Both the position numbers and the translations under genes were made by a program. A stretch of 60,399 bases of DNA from a virus. The DNA lies in the IMG/VR virus record IMGVR_UViG_3300047470_000247, positions 1 through 60,399 of that record; one strand, 5' to 3'. The notes beneath the pieces are model-generated. The model did not search any database and had not been told where the DNA came from. It was given only the letters and a program-made list of their open reading frames with translations. Below are positions 31,787 through 41,202 of the stretch, piece after piece (position 1 is the first letter of the stretch; each line of letters begins with the position of its first letter).

Positions 31787-32359
31787 ATGGAACTCATCTA
31801 TTCCGCTCAGAAGTCGGACTTTGATCCGCAAAAGCGCTACCGCAACCCGGAGCACTTCGAACGGCCAGAAGCAGGCGTGACCAGCGTGCTGGTGATTGGC
31901 GAATGGCCGAACGTGGTTGATGCCTACGAGCATGTCGGCGTCGAAGTGACGCTGAAGGAGGCGGCGCCGCGCCGGGTGCTGGTTGTCGGTACTGGTAACC
32001 GCCAGGCTGAACTGGAAGAGCTGATCGGCAAGCTGCAGGCCGAAAGCGATACCATCCGCGCGTTGGTCGATGGCTTGGAAGCTGGCGAGATTCAGAAGCC
32101 AGAAGCCGGCGAACTGGCGATTCGGCTGTACGACGTGCTGGATCACATTCGCACCCAGATAGATGAACTGGCCGATAGCCGCGACTTGCTTGCAGCAGAC
32201 AACGAGATGCTTCGTGGTGAACTCGATGCGCTGAAGGCGGGCGAAGGGCAGGAAGTTGAAGCCCTGAAGGCTACGCTCGATAAGGCTGGCGTGACGTACC
32301 GTGCGAACGCCTCGAAAGAATCCTTGGAAAAGCTCGTCGCTGATCTGCCCAAGGCGTGA
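31787..32359 (+). CDS. Head-associated hypothetical protein
   Basis: A 190-aa protein with a long coiled-coil middle (QAELEELIGKLQAESDTIRA, then RDLLAADNEMLRGELDALKA). The start at 31787 follows GGAG. It lies between capsid and connector genes and may be a decoration or head-completion factor; the family is not recognised. Confidence 0.7.
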   Translation: MELIYSAQKSDFDPQKRYRNPEHFERPEAGVTSVLVIGEWPNVVDAYEHVGVEVTLKEAAPRRVLVVGTGNRQAELEELIGKLQAESDTIRALVDGLEAGEIQKPEAGELAIRLYDVLDHIRTQIDELADSRDLLAADNEMLRGELDALKAGEGQEVEALKATLDKAGVTYRANASKESLEKLVADLPKA

Positions 32360-32418
32360 TACTTCTGGCTGCCGGTGACCCAGTGGCCAATCTTCAAACC
32401 AATTCAGCGAGTTGATCC

Positions 32419-32922
32419 ATGACACTCATCATCGAGGACGGCACCGGCAAGCCAGACGCCGAAAGCTATGCGAGCGCCGCGGACCTAGTCATGTACGCCG
32501 GTAAGTTCGGCGTGACCATCCCTGCGGACGAGCCGGCGCAGGAGGCGCTACTGCGTCGAGCCGCCTTGGCGATGGATGGCATGAAGTGGAAAGGGCGCAA
32601 GTCCAGCAGCGAGCAGGCTCTGTCCTGGCCGCGCCGGGGTGTCGAGTTGGATTGCGAGATCAAGCCCGACAACTATCTGCCGGCGCGGATCCAGTACGGC
32701 CAGATGGCCTTGGCTGCCGAGATTCATGCCGACGACATCGATCCACCAGAGAAGCGCAAAGGCGCGGTGACGCTGGAACGTGTCGAAGGGGCGGTGACTC
32801 GCGAGTACGCCACGATTCCGAACACCAGCGGTCGACTGCTGCCGGCGGCGCCGGATCGGCCGAGCGCCACGCAGTTTGCCGACTACCTACAGAAGCGGGG
32901 CCTGTTCGCCGTCCGCGCTTAG
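32419..32922 (+). CDS. Head-tail connector, DnaT-like annotated family
   Basis: A 167-aa protein of the phage family usually labelled 'DnaT-like ssDNA-binding' (IIEDGTGKPDAESYASAADL, LSWPRRGVELDC). Because it sits among head-completion genes it more likely fills the lambda gpW/HK97 gp6 connector role. The label and the true role may therefore differ. Confidence 0.75.
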   Translation: MTLIIEDGTGKPDAESYASAADLVMYAGKFGVTIPADEPAQEALLRRAALAMDGMKWKGRKSSSEQALSWPRRGVELDCEIKPDNYLPARIQYGQMALAAEIHADDIDPPEKRKGAVTLERVEGAVTREYATIPNTSGRLLPAAPDRPSATQFADYLQKRGLFAVRA

Positions 32923-32938
32923 CTGAAACGGAGCCTCC

Positions 32939-33307
32939 ATGGCCTTCTACAACGAAATGGCTGTGATGGCTCTGGAGATGATCACAGAGTTCGGCCAACC
33001 TGTGACCATTCGAGCAGTTACCGTCGGCGAGTACGATCCGGAAACCGGTACCGCACCACCTGACACCATCACCGAGCAGACCGCCCAAGGCATCCTGCTC
33101 GACTTCACCGGCCAAGAATTCCAGAACAACAGCCTCATCAAGCAGGGCGACAAGAAGCTGAAAATCGCCGCGAAGGGGCTTGAGTGGGTGCCCGACCTGC
33201 TGAACAAGGTCATCGTCCAGGGTCGCACCTGGTCAATCGTCCCACCGCTGAAAGAGATCAACCCGGCCGGTACTCCGATCCTCTACGAATTACAGGTCCG
33301 GTCATGA
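32939..33307 (+). CDS. Head-tail adaptor
   Basis: A 122-aa beta-rich protein (QGILLDFTGQEFQNNSLIKQ, then GRTWSIVPPLKEINP) in the head-closure position. GGAG precedes it. Overlaps the next gene by ATGA. Confidence 0.75.
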   Translation: MAFYNEMAVMALEMITEFGQPVTIRAVTVGEYDPETGTAPPDTITEQTAQGILLDFTGQEFQNNSLIKQGDKKLKIAAKGLEWVPDLLNKVIVQGRTWSIVPPLKEINPAGTPILYELQVRS

Positions 33308-33900
33308 GCCGCGCCGGCGCCGGCCAGTCCGGCAGCTTTGCCCTGAGCCTCGCCGAGTTTGCCGCCCAGGCCACGGAAGCCATCGACGCCAGCTTGCGCG
33401 AAATCATCATCGAGGTCGGCAGCAGCGTTATCCGCATGTCACCGGTGGGTAACCCAGAGATCTGGGCGCAAAACGCGGTTGCCAGTCAGTACAACAAAGC
33501 CGTGGACGATCACAACAGCGATTTGCGCAGCGATCCGGCCAACCTGACAAAGGCGGGCCGGCTCAAGCCTGGGAGCAAGCTGAACGACGGCATGGATATA
33601 GTTGCCCCTGAAGGCTACGTCGGCGGGCGGTTCCGAGCGAATTGGCACCTCTCGATCGATGTAGTGGAGAACGTCACCTTTGACGAAGTCGATCCGAGCG
33701 GGCAGGAAACGATCGCGGCGCTGGTTTCGGCAGTCAGCGACTTCACCGCTGGCCAGACCGCCTACCTCATCAACAACCTACCGTACGCGATCCCGCTCGA
33801 GTTCGGGCATTCGACCCAAGCGCCCGCCGGTATGGTCCGGATCACCGTGGCTCGCTTCCAGCAGATCGTGCAGGAGGCCATCAGGAACAACCAGGTATGA
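33304..33900 (+). CDS. Tail completion protein (HK97 gp10-like)
   Basis: A 198-aa protein. N-terminal helix (AAQATEAIDASLREIIIEVG) and the C-terminal IPLEFGHSTQAPAGMVRITV, a pattern typical of gp10-like tail completion factors. Coupled on both sides by ATGA overlaps. Confidence 0.75.
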   Translation: MSRAGAGQSGSFALSLAEFAAQATEAIDASLREIIIEVGSSVIRMSPVGNPEIWAQNAVASQYNKAVDDHNSDLRSDPANLTKAGRLKPGSKLNDGMDIVAPEGYVGGRFRANWHLSIDVVENVTFDEVDPSGQETIAALVSAVSDFTAGQTAYLINNLPYAIPLEFGHSTQAPAGMVRITVARFQQIVQEAIRNNQV

Positions 33901-34091
33901 AATATGAAAACGTACCAGTGCACCCGGTAATGCGGTACACACTCTGCGATTGCGGAGGCAGGCTGATACGGGTTGAAAACTCCCCTGTATTGCTGTCCTT
34001 CCCGGCGCAATACCTTCACGAATGCTCAACCTGTCATCGTCAGCAGAATTTGCGAGGCGTATCCCCGGTACTTGCTTACGAGGTGGCGTGA
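33897..34091 (+). CDS. Small zinc-ribbon-like protein
   Basis: A 64-aa protein with CDCGGRL and CSTCHR, four Cys that could bind zinc. It lies within the head-tail connector genes and overlaps both neighbours, so it is a real if unassigned part of the cluster. Confidence 0.7.
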   Translation: MKYENVPVHPVMRYTLCDCGGRLIRVENSPVLLSFPAQYLHECSTCHRQQNLRGVSPVLAYEVA

Positions 34092-34507
34092 TGTCCCACA
34101 ACATCATCGCCTCGATCTATGAGGCCAAGTTGATCGCATGGGCGAAAGCGTTACCGGTGCCGCTGAAAGTGGTCGTCGAGAACGAGGCCTATACGCCAGT
34201 TGACGGCGCCACTTACCTGAAGGCGTTCTCCCTGCCGGCGGATACTTCGAGCAACACGCTCGGCGGCGACCACAAGCTGTACACCGGCGTGTTTCAGGTC
34301 AGTATCGTGACGCCATCGGGCAAGTACCGCGGCGCCGCCGGCGCCCTGGCTGATCAAATCGTCGTGCTGTTCCCGCTGTACGAGCGCAATACGAAAGGCG
34401 CACTGACCGTCGTAACCATGAGCCCGGTTGACCCTGGCCCCGGCATTCCGGACGACACCACCTACACAGTGCCGGTCTCGTTCCTATACCGCGCCGATAC
34501 CAACTAA
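34091..34507 (+). CDS. Tail terminator protein (DUF4128-like)
   Basis: A 138-aa protein (IASIYEAKLIAWAKALPVPL, YTGVFQVSIVTPSGKYRGAA) of the type that caps the tail tube. The ATG overlaps the previous stop by one base (TGATG). Confidence 0.8.
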   Translation: MSHNIIASIYEAKLIAWAKALPVPLKVVVENEAYTPVDGATYLKAFSLPADTSSNTLGGDHKLYTGVFQVSIVTPSGKYRGAAGALADQIVVLFPLYERNTKGALTVVTMSPVDPGPGIPDDTTYTVPVSFLYRADTN

Positions 34508-34530
34508 ATCCGCCCGTTGGGCAACCCCGG

Positions 34531-34552
34531 AACCCGCCATTGAGCGGGTTTT
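34531..34552 (+). terminator. Internal hairpin before the tail tube gene
   Basis: AACCCGC/GCGGGTT stem (34531-34537 with 34544-34550) and a short T-run, inside the late operon. Probably passed in the antiterminated transcript. Confidence 0.6.
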
Positions 34553-34578
34553 GTCATTTCTGCAAAGAGGAAAAACCA

Positions 34579-35226
34579 ATGGGCTACAAACTCCCCAATG
34601 GCGCGACCATCCAGCACGGTGCCACTTACGCCGCCGAGCTGCCATTTACCGCGATGTCCAATGCCACAGAAGCAGTCGCCACGGTGATAGGTAGCACTCT
34701 CGCAGTCGGTGACATCGTTCTGGTCACTGCTGGCTGGAGTCGCCTGAACAACCGAGTGGTACGAGTAAAAACGGCCACTGCAACCGCGATCACCCTCGAA
34801 GGGATCGATACCACCGACGCTCAGGTTTATCCGGCCGGTGGCGGCATTGGCACCTTGAAGAAGGTTCTGACCTGGGTGCAGATCCCGCAAGTGACTGACG
34901 TTGCGTTCTCCGGCGGAGAGCAAAACTACCTGGATGTGGTTTTCCTCGAAGACGACCAAGGCAAGCAAATCCCGACTGATAAATCTGCTGCGAGCATGGC
35001 GCTGACCATTGCCGACGATCCGGCCCAGGCTTTCAACGCTGTACTGCTTGCAGCAGATGCTGGCAAGAAAATCCAGGCTGCACGGATGAACCTTCCAGGT
35101 ACCGATACCGTTCTCTACGGCGCGTACACCTCGTTCTCGAAGCAACCGGCGGTATCGCGCAACAACCTGCTGACCCGCACCGTCAACCTGGCGTTGCAGG
35201 CTGAACCCACTCGCTACCTGTCGTAA
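34579..35226 (+). CDS. Major tail tube protein
   Basis: A 215-aa beta-rich protein (MGYKLPNGATIQHGATYAAE at the start, IPQVTDVAFSGGEQNYLDVV in the middle) between tail terminator and tail chaperone, the lambda gpV position. The start at 34579 has AGAGGAAA upstream. Confidence 0.85.
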   Translation: MGYKLPNGATIQHGATYAAELPFTAMSNATEAVATVIGSTLAVGDIVLVTAGWSRLNNRVVRVKTATATAITLEGIDTTDAQVYPAGGGIGTLKKVLTWVQIPQVTDVAFSGGEQNYLDVVFLEDDQGKQIPTDKSAASMALTIADDPAQAFNAVLLAADAGKKIQAARMNLPGTDTVLYGAYTSFSKQPAVSRNNLLTRTVNLALQAEPTRYLS

Positions 35227-35235
35227 GGAATCCTC

Positions 35236-35619
35236 ATGGCAAAGTTTTCCATTGCACCGAAGCCGACGTTTACCGTCGATGTGCCCATTCCGCAGGTAGG
35301 TGGCAGCCCGGCGCTGGTTCCGTTCACGTTCAAGTATCGCGACCGTACTGCTTTGGCTGAGCTCTTCGACAGTTGGAAGCAGAAGGCAAGCGACCTCGGC
35401 GAGCGCTTCAAGGGGACGGAGCCAACCCTTGTGGAAATCACTGCAGCCGAAGTCGAACAAGGCGTCGAGCAGATCAAGGATCTGGTCGTGTCTTGGGGCT
35501 TCGGTGACAAGCTCAGTGACGAGTCGATCACTGCCCTGGTGAAGAGTTGTATTGGCGTGTCGGGCGCTGTCGTGAAGGCCTATAGCGATGCGTTCGGTAA
35601 GGCCCGCTTGGGAAACTGA
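35236..35619 (+). CDS. Tail assembly chaperone, short form (G-like)
   Basis: A 127-aa product that coats the tape measure during tail assembly. Pro/Val-rich start, then helices (LVEITAAEVEQGVEQIKDLV). The last codons run through the slippery heptamer at 35610-35616. Confidence 0.85.
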   Translation: MAKFSIAPKPTFTVDVPIPQVGGSPALVPFTFKYRDRTALAELFDSWKQKASDLGERFKGTEPTLVEITAAEVEQGVEQIKDLVVSWGFGDKLSDESITALVKSCIGVSGAVVKAYSDAFGKARLGN

Positions 35620-35939
35620 CTGAGGTCGCACGCGCACTGTACGAGCCGACCACTGATTCCGAAGTCCTTTCGGTGTTCGGCCTTTCTTCGTCGGATGTCG
35701 ATGACTCCTTCGAAGTCTGGCCGGACAACTGGAAATCGTTCCTCGTCATGGACTCGATGGGGACCCAGTGGCGTACCGGCGCGTGCGGCGCAACCGGCCT
35801 CGATTACGGCGTTCTGCCCAACGTGATGAAACTCGTCGGCATCCCGGCAAAGGATCGCCCCGGCGTGTTCCAGGACATCCGCGTAATGGAGTCGGAAGCC
35901 ATCGCGGTTATGGCTGAAGCGCGCGACAACAGCCCGTGA
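35236..35939 (+). CDS. Tail assembly chaperone, frameshifted long form (GT-like, DUF1799)
   Basis: A -1 shift at GGGAAAC (35610-35616) takes ribosomes from the 127-aa frame into the frame open from 35601 to 35939. The product continues LTEVARALYEPTTD into a DUF1799-type domain (DVDDSFEVWPDNWKSFLV). The downstream domain has no convincing start of its own, which supports translation by frameshifting as in lambda G-T. Confidence 0.85.
35610..35616 (+). promoter_or_regulatory. Programmed -1 frameshift slippery site GGGAAAC
   Basis: The heptamer is read as (TT)G GGA AAC in the zero frame, the X-XXY-YYZ pattern, and precedes the zero-frame TGA at 35617-35619. It lies exactly at the chaperone G/T junction. 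Confidence 0.9.
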
Positions 35940-35966
35940 GAACGGGCACTTATTCAAGGTGAGTCG

Positions 35967-38948
35967 ATGAACATTGCAGAACTCGGCATCAAGGTCGATT
36001 CGGCTGATGCCGCCAACGCTGCAACCGATCTCGACAAGCTGACCAAGGCCGGTGATCGTGCTGAGCAGTCCGCCGTCGGCCTGATGAACGAAATGCAGGC
36101 GCTGGAGAAATCGCTGTCAAAAGGCGCGACTACCACGCAGGAACTGGCCAAGCAGCGCGAGAACCTGGCGAAGCTGACCAAGACCGGCGCCTATGGCGAG
36201 GTTGAGTTCACCAAGATCTCTGCACAGCTCGACAAACAGCAGGCGGCGCTGGCCAAGTCCACGCTGGACGAACAGAAGGCCCTGAACAGCCTACTGGGTG
36301 CAATCGATCCGGCCCGGGCGGCCATGGCCAAGCTGGACAGCCAAGTTGAGCAACTGGGCAAGCATCTGGATGCTGGCCGAATCAGCCAGGACCAGTACAA
36401 CTCGGCCTTGGGCAAGATCGACAAGGACTACGCAAAGCTTGAAAAAACGGCGACCGGTTTCGACAAGCTGAATCTCGGCACGCGCCAGGCGCAGGAAAAC
36501 GTTATTCAGCTGGGCAATGCGCTGTCGTCTGGCGACTGGGGTAGCGGTGTTCGTGCCGTTGCTCAGTTGGGCGCCGGGGCGGGAGAGGGCGCTGCTGGGT
36601 TGCTCGCTATTCTTGGGCCACTCGCGCTGGCCACCGCCGCCGTTGGTGTGCTCGCATATGCCTATTACAAAGGCAGCGAAGAGCAGAACAGCTACAACAA
36701 ATCGCTGATCCTGACCGGTAACTACGCCGGTGTAAGTGCTGGGCAACTGGGGGAGATGGCGCGGCAAGTGAGCGCCACTGTCGGCACGACCGGGCAGGCT
36801 GCTGAGGTTCTGGCCCTTCTGGCCGGCAATGGGAAGATTGCCGGTGAGAGCTTTACCGGAATTACCAAGGCTGCTGTGTCGATGCAGGAAGCCACCGGCA
36901 AGGCAGTGAGAGAAACCGTTGCCGAGTTCTCCAAGCTGGCTGACGACCCAGTAAAGGCATCTGCCGCACTGAACGAGCAATACCATTACCTTACCGCTTC
37001 GGTTTACTCGCAGATCGCAGCACTGGAAGAACAAGGCGACCACGCCGGCGCGGTGAAGCTGGCCACCGAGCAGTACGCGGACGCCATCAACGAGCGTACG
37101 CCGAAGATCCTCGAAAACCTGAGTTTCTGGGAAAAGGGTTACAACGCTGTCGCGCGCGCCGCAGACAACCTGAAGAATATCGGTCGACCAGATATCGACG
37201 GTGATATCGAGCAAGCCCGCCGCAACTTGGCGTCAGCCCAAGCCGGCGATATCGGCGCGTTTCAAAACCAGAAAGAAATGGTCGAGCTGTACAGCAACCA
37301 GCTCAACATGCTGGAGGACCAGAAGGCGGCGGCCGCTGACATCGCAAAATGGGAAGGCGAGCAGGCGAAGGCGCAGCAAAGCGCAGTCGTCGCGATGTCC
37401 AAAGTGGACGCGATCACCAAGTCGTCGCTGACCAACGAGCAGAAACGCGCCGAAGCGATCAAAGACTACAAGAAAAGCCTCGATGCCATTCGGATAGTCA
37501 ACCCGAACGATTCCCGGCTTGATCCGGCCGCAGTCGCCAAGAACATCGCGAACCTCAACGACAAGTTCAAGGATCCAACGGTCGCCGCAGGCAGTGTCGA
37601 CACCACCGGCTTCAACAACGCGAAGAACGCCTTGGCCGAAACCCTGGCCTACTACAAAAACGCCGACAAGGAGCTGGAGGCATCCCAGCGCAGCGGCGTG
37701 ATCAGCCAGACCAGCTATACCGAGCAGCGGATCAGCCTGTTGACGCAGCAGGCCGACGAAGTTGCCCAGGGTTATCAGGCGGAAATCGATGCGCTTGAAT
37801 CTGCCAGGACCAAGAAAGGCACGACTGCGGCGCAGGTCATCCAGATCGATCAAAAGATTGCCGATGCTCGCACTGCCATGGTCAAGGCGCAGCAGGACAG
37901 CGACAGCGAACTGGCAATCATCGCGACGAATGAAGAAGGACGTTTGCGCAAGCAGACCCTCGCGGTCAACACGTACACCAGTGCCCTGCAGCAACAGGTC
38001 GAGACACTTCGGCAGCAGGGCCTGCGTGCGGCTTCTGGCCTTGGCCAGGGTGATCGGCAACGTGGGCTGACGGATCAGCAGAACGGCATCGACGATCGCT
38101 TCAACCAGCAGCGCCTGGAGTTGGCCAACCAGTACGGCGATGGCTCGCGCGGCATGAGCCTGGACGAGTACAACGCCAAACTGAAGGCGTTGAAAACGAC
38201 TCAGCAGGATCTGCACGACACCGTGCAGGCCAATTACGACGACATGACCGCCGCCCAGGGCGACTGGAGCGCCGGCGCATCGTCGGCGTGGCAGAACTAT
38301 CTGGAATCGGCGCGTGACATGGCCGGGCAGACGAAAAGCCTGTTCACCAACGCCTTCAGCGGAATGGAGGACGCAGTCGCGAACTTCGCCATATCAGGCA
38401 AGTTCGCGTTTTCCGACTTCACCAAGTCGATCTTGGCCGACATGGCGCGCATTGCGACAAGGCAGGCGGCTTCCGGGCTCCTTTCGAGTCTTGCCAGCAC
38501 TGCCGCCAGTGCGTACTTCGGCGACGGCGATGCCCCAGTTTCGGCTGGCTCGACCCAGGCCGGATACACGAATGTTGATTTTTCTGGCTACCGCGCTGCG
38601 GGCGGCCCGGTCGCGGCCAACTCGCTATACGAGGTCAACGAGCTGGGGCCTGAGCTGTACAACGAGGGCGGCCGGTCCTTCCTCATGACTGGGGCGAATG
38701 GTGGCAGCGTTACGCCACTGACCGCTGGTGGCGGGGCTGGCGTTCGAGCCATGGGCGGTGGCGGCGCTACGCAAATCAGCGTGCAAGTGAGCGTCGCCAG
38801 CGACGGCAGCACCAGCGCAACCTCCAGCGATCCGTCGTTTCAGCAGTTCGGCAAGGAGCTTGGCGACTTCGTCGAGCAGAAGTATCGACAGCTGCTGCGC
38901 AAGGATCTGGGTCAGGGCGGCAGTATTACCAGAGCAATCAAAGGGTGA
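35967..38948 (+). CDS. Tape measure protein
   Basis: A 993-aa protein setting tail length and aiding DNA entry. Long helical, Ala/Gln/Lys-rich coiled regions; one strong hydrophobic segment at about 210-232 (GLLAILGPLALATAAVGVLA); a lambda-family C-terminal part (AFSDFTKSILADMARIATRQ and GGPVAANSLYEVNELGPELY). By the usual ratio this predicts a tail around 150 nm. Confidence 0.9.
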   Translation: MNIAELGIKVDSADAANAATDLDKLTKAGDRAEQSAVGLMNEMQALEKSLSKGATTTQELAKQRENLAKLTKTGAYGEVEFTKISAQLDKQQAALAKSTLDEQKALNSLLGAIDPARAAMAKLDSQVEQLGKHLDAGRISQDQYNSALGKIDKDYAKLEKTATGFDKLNLGTRQAQENVIQLGNALSSGDWGSGVRAVAQLGAGAGEGAAGLLAILGPLALATAAVGVLAYAYYKGSEEQNSYNKSLILTGNYAGVSAGQLGEMARQVSATVGTTGQAAEVLALLAGNGKIAGESFTGITKAAVSMQEATGKAVRETVAEFSKLADDPVKASAALNEQYHYLTASVYSQIAALEEQGDHAGAVKLATEQYADAINERTPKILENLSFWEKGYNAVARAADNLKNIGRPDIDGDIEQARRNLASAQAGDIGAFQNQKEMVELYSNQLNMLEDQKAAAADIAKWEGEQAKAQQSAVVAMSKVDAITKSSLTNEQKRAEAIKDYKKSLDAIRIVNPNDSRLDPAAVAKNIANLNDKFKDPTVAAGSVDTTGFNNAKNALAETLAYYKNADKELEASQRSGVISQTSYTEQRISLLTQQADEVAQGYQAEIDALESARTKKGTTAAQVIQIDQKIADARTAMVKAQQDSDSELAIIATNEEGRLRKQTLAVNTYTSALQQQVETLRQQGLRAASGLGQGDRQRGLTDQQNGIDDRFNQQRLELANQYGDGSRGMSLDEYNAKLKALKTTQQDLHDTVQANYDDMTAAQGDWSAGASSAWQNYLESARDMAGQTKSLFTNAFSGMEDAVANFAISGKFAFSDFTKSILADMARIATRQAASGLLSSLASTAASAYFGDGDAPVSAGSTQAGYTNVDFSGYRAAGGPVAANSLYEVNELGPELYNEGGRSFLMTGANGGSVTPLTAGGGAGVRAMGGGGATQISVQVSVASDGSTSATSSDPSFQQFGKELGDFVEQKYRQLLRKDLGQGGSITRAIKG

Positions 38949-38954
38949 CGATTT

Positions 38955-39293
38955 ATGGCGCTTGAGCGATTCACCTGGCAGATCGAAAAAGGGGCTGAGG
39001 GCGACATCAGTCAGCGGGTGCGCTCCAAACAATTCGCCGACGGCTACAGCCAGTCAGTGTCGGACGGCATCAACAACAAATCGCAATCCTGGCCGTTCAG
39101 CTACACCGGCAAGGCCGTCACGATCAAACAAATCATTGCCTTTCTCGACCGTCACGCGGGAGCGAACGCCTTTCTGTGGACACCACCACTCGGCGAACTC
39201 GGGCTCTATAAATGTACGGGCTACAAGCCCGCGCATAAAGGCGGCGACGTTTACACCCTGACTGGCACTCTCGAGCAAACCTTTCACCCATAA
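38955..39293 (+). CDS. Minor tail protein M-like
   Basis: A 112-aa protein of the lambda gpM family (RVRSKQFADGYSQSVSDGIN, then FLWTPPLGELGLYKC). Tail tip component, directly after the tape measure. Confidence 0.85.
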   Translation: MALERFTWQIEKGAEGDISQRVRSKQFADGYSQSVSDGINNKSQSWPFSYTGKAVTIKQIIAFLDRHAGANAFLWTPPLGELGLYKCTGYKPAHKGGDVYTLTGTLEQTFHP

Positions 39294-39304
39294 GGAACTG
39301 CTAC

Positions 39305-40057
39305 ATGGCATTGATAGCGGATATCCAGAAGCTGGAGCCCGGCGGGGAAGTGCGGCTGTTTGAAATTGACGGCACGGAATACGGCGCCGACGTGCTGCGC
39401 TTCCATGGTCACGCCATCCCGCACACACCCGCCGAGTTGCTGGCCTACGAGGGCTCAGTCGACGAACTGCCAGCCAAGTCAATCTGGTGGCAGGGCAACG
39501 AGTACGCGGCCTGGCCAGTGCAGATTGAAGGCATCGGAGCAGACAGCAACGGCAGTGCAACCCGGCCCGTTTTCAGTGCTGGCAACGTCAACGGGCGCAT
39601 CACGGCGCTGTGCCTGGCCTTCGACGACCTGTTGAAGTTTCAGCTGACAGTCCGCGAAACCATGGCCCAGTACCTGGACGCGGCGAACTTCCCGAATGGC
39701 AACCCGACTGCCGACCCGACGCAAGAGGCGCTGGAGATCTGGTATATCGACCAGAAAACCGGCGAGGACGGTGAGGCCGTGCAGTGGGAGCTATCCTCCC
39801 CTGGCGAGATCGACAATCACGGGCTGCCCGGGCGCCAGATGACAACCTTCTGTCATTGGGCCATGACCGGTGGCTACCGCGGACCGAACTGCGGTTATAC
39901 CGGCGGTGCCATGTTCGATGATGACGACAACCCGACTGACGACCCAAGCAAGGACGAGTGCAAGGGTGGGCTCAAGTCCTGCAAATTGCGCTTCGGCGAC
40001 AACAACCAACTTCCCCACGGCGGCTTCCCCGCTGTTTCCCTTATCGCCCGGAGCTGA
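39305..40057 (+). CDS. Minor tail protein L-like
   Basis: A 250-aa tail tip protein. The C-terminal domain has conserved Cys (TTFCHWAMTGGYRGPNCGY, then DECKGGLKSCKL), which in lambda gpL coordinate a 4Fe-4S cluster. Context M-L-K confirms it. Confidence 0.9.
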   Translation: MALIADIQKLEPGGEVRLFEIDGTEYGADVLRFHGHAIPHTPAELLAYEGSVDELPAKSIWWQGNEYAAWPVQIEGIGADSNGSATRPVFSAGNVNGRITALCLAFDDLLKFQLTVRETMAQYLDAANFPNGNPTADPTQEALEIWYIDQKTGEDGEAVQWELSSPGEIDNHGLPGRQMTTFCHWAMTGGYRGPNCGYTGGAMFDDDDNPTDDPSKDECKGGLKSCKLRFGDNNQLPHGGFPAVSLIARS

Positions 40058-40059
40058 CC

Positions 40060-40824
40060 ATGCGCAAGCACATCCTGTTGGCGGTTCAGGCGCACGCGGC
40101 AGCCGAGTACCCGAAAGAGTGCTGTGGTCTGTTGCTGGCGGTTGGGCGAAAGCAACAGTACTTCCCGTGTCGGAACATTGCGGCCGATCCGGGTGAAGAG
40201 TTTCGAATCGACCCGGAGGACTACGCCGCAGCGGAAGACGCGGGCGAGGTGATCGGCATCGTTCACTCGCACCCTGACGCGACCAGCCGTCCTTCCGCGC
40301 ATGACTTGGCAATGTGTGAGGCCACCGAGTTGCCCTGGTACATCCTCAGCTGGCCGGAAGGCGATCTGCGCAGCATCACCCCGGCGGGCAACACGCCGCT
40401 ACTCAATCGCCCCTTTGTGCACGGCGCGTGGGACTGCTGGCAAGTCTGCGCCGACTGGTACAAGCGCGAGTGGGGGCTGGAGTTTGAGTCCTTCAAACGC
40501 GCCGATGGTTGGTGGGAAAGTAAAGAAAACACCAGTCTGTACGAAGCGAACTATGAAGCCGCCGGCTTCTACCGAGTCGACCAGCCTCAACGCGGCGACA
40601 TGATCGTGATGGAGGTGGGGCGGACGGTTCACCCGAACCATGCCGGGATTTTCCTCGGCAGCGATCCGGCTCTACCCGGCGAGGATGCAGCAGCCTTCGG
40701 TTCTGGCCCTTTCCTGCTGCACCACCTGTATGGCAGACCGTCGGAGGTTTTCGTGTTCGGCGGGCCGTGGCTCGATCGCGCGCGCCTGATCCTCAGACAC
40801 AAACATGCAAAACCAATCACATAA
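40060..40824 (+). CDS. Tail assembly protein K-like (JAMM plus NlpC/P60)
   Basis: A 254-aa protein. The N-terminal JAMM metalloprotease motif is complete (HSHPDATSRPSAHD, that is H-x-H-x7-S-x2-D). The C-terminal NlpC/P60 hydrolase domain shows the Cys in AWDCWQVC and the His in HPNHAGIF. It probably cleaves during tail tip assembly or opens peptidoglycan on entry. Confidence 0.9.
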   Translation: MRKHILLAVQAHAAAEYPKECCGLLLAVGRKQQYFPCRNIAADPGEEFRIDPEDYAAAEDAGEVIGIVHSHPDATSRPSAHDLAMCEATELPWYILSWPEGDLRSITPAGNTPLLNRPFVHGAWDCWQVCADWYKREWGLEFESFKRADGWWESKENTSLYEANYEAAGFYRVDQPQRGDMIVMEVGRTVHPNHAGIFLGSDPALPGEDAAAFGSGPFLLHHLYGRPSEVFVFGGPWLDRARLILRHKHAKPIT

Positions 40825-40862
40825 TGTTGGCTGCAGAGGTATTTCGGATGATTGAATCACAC

Positions 40863-40896
40863 AAAAAAACCGCCAGCGGAGTTCCCGCTTGGCGGC
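40863..40896 (-). terminator. Terminator of the minus-strand moron
   Basis: CCGCCAGCGG pairs with CCGCTTGGCGG, and the minus strand continues in seven T. It lies just downstream of the 82-aa gene. Confidence 0.8.
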
Positions 40897-40920
40897 TTTC
40901 GAAAAGTGGGGAAATTGAAT

Positions 40921-41169
40921 TCAGTTACGAGTTTTTTCCGCGTGCAGCATCTGCTGGAGCTGTGCCAAGTCTGTTTTCAAGAGGCTCAGCGGCCATTCGT
41001 AAGCTTCTTTCGCGTCTCCATTATCGCAACCCTGAGCGGGATTGTCGGTGAAGTATTGCGCAGCTTTCGTAAGAGCTTCGCCGTCAAAACCTGGGGTTGC
41101 TCGAATCGTCGCTGCGATCGAAACAAGCGACATCAAGACGCCCTTTTCGAATGGTGAAAGCTTTTCCAT
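40921..41169 (-). CDS. Small moron protein, minus strand
   Basis: An 82-aa helical protein (MEKLSPFEKGVLMSLVSIAA at the start) running against the late operon between tail genes K and I. GGAGG lies upstream of the ATG and a terminator follows, so it is its own unit and probably expressed in the lysogen. Function unknown. Confidence 0.7.
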   Translation of the reverse strand: MEKLSPFEKGVLMSLVSIAATIRATPGFDGEALTKAAQYFTDNPAQGCDNGDAKEAYEWPLSLLKTDLAQLQQMLHAEKTRN

Positions 41170-41202
41170 TTGACCTCCAGGTCATAAACGCGCCGAAACT
41201 GG

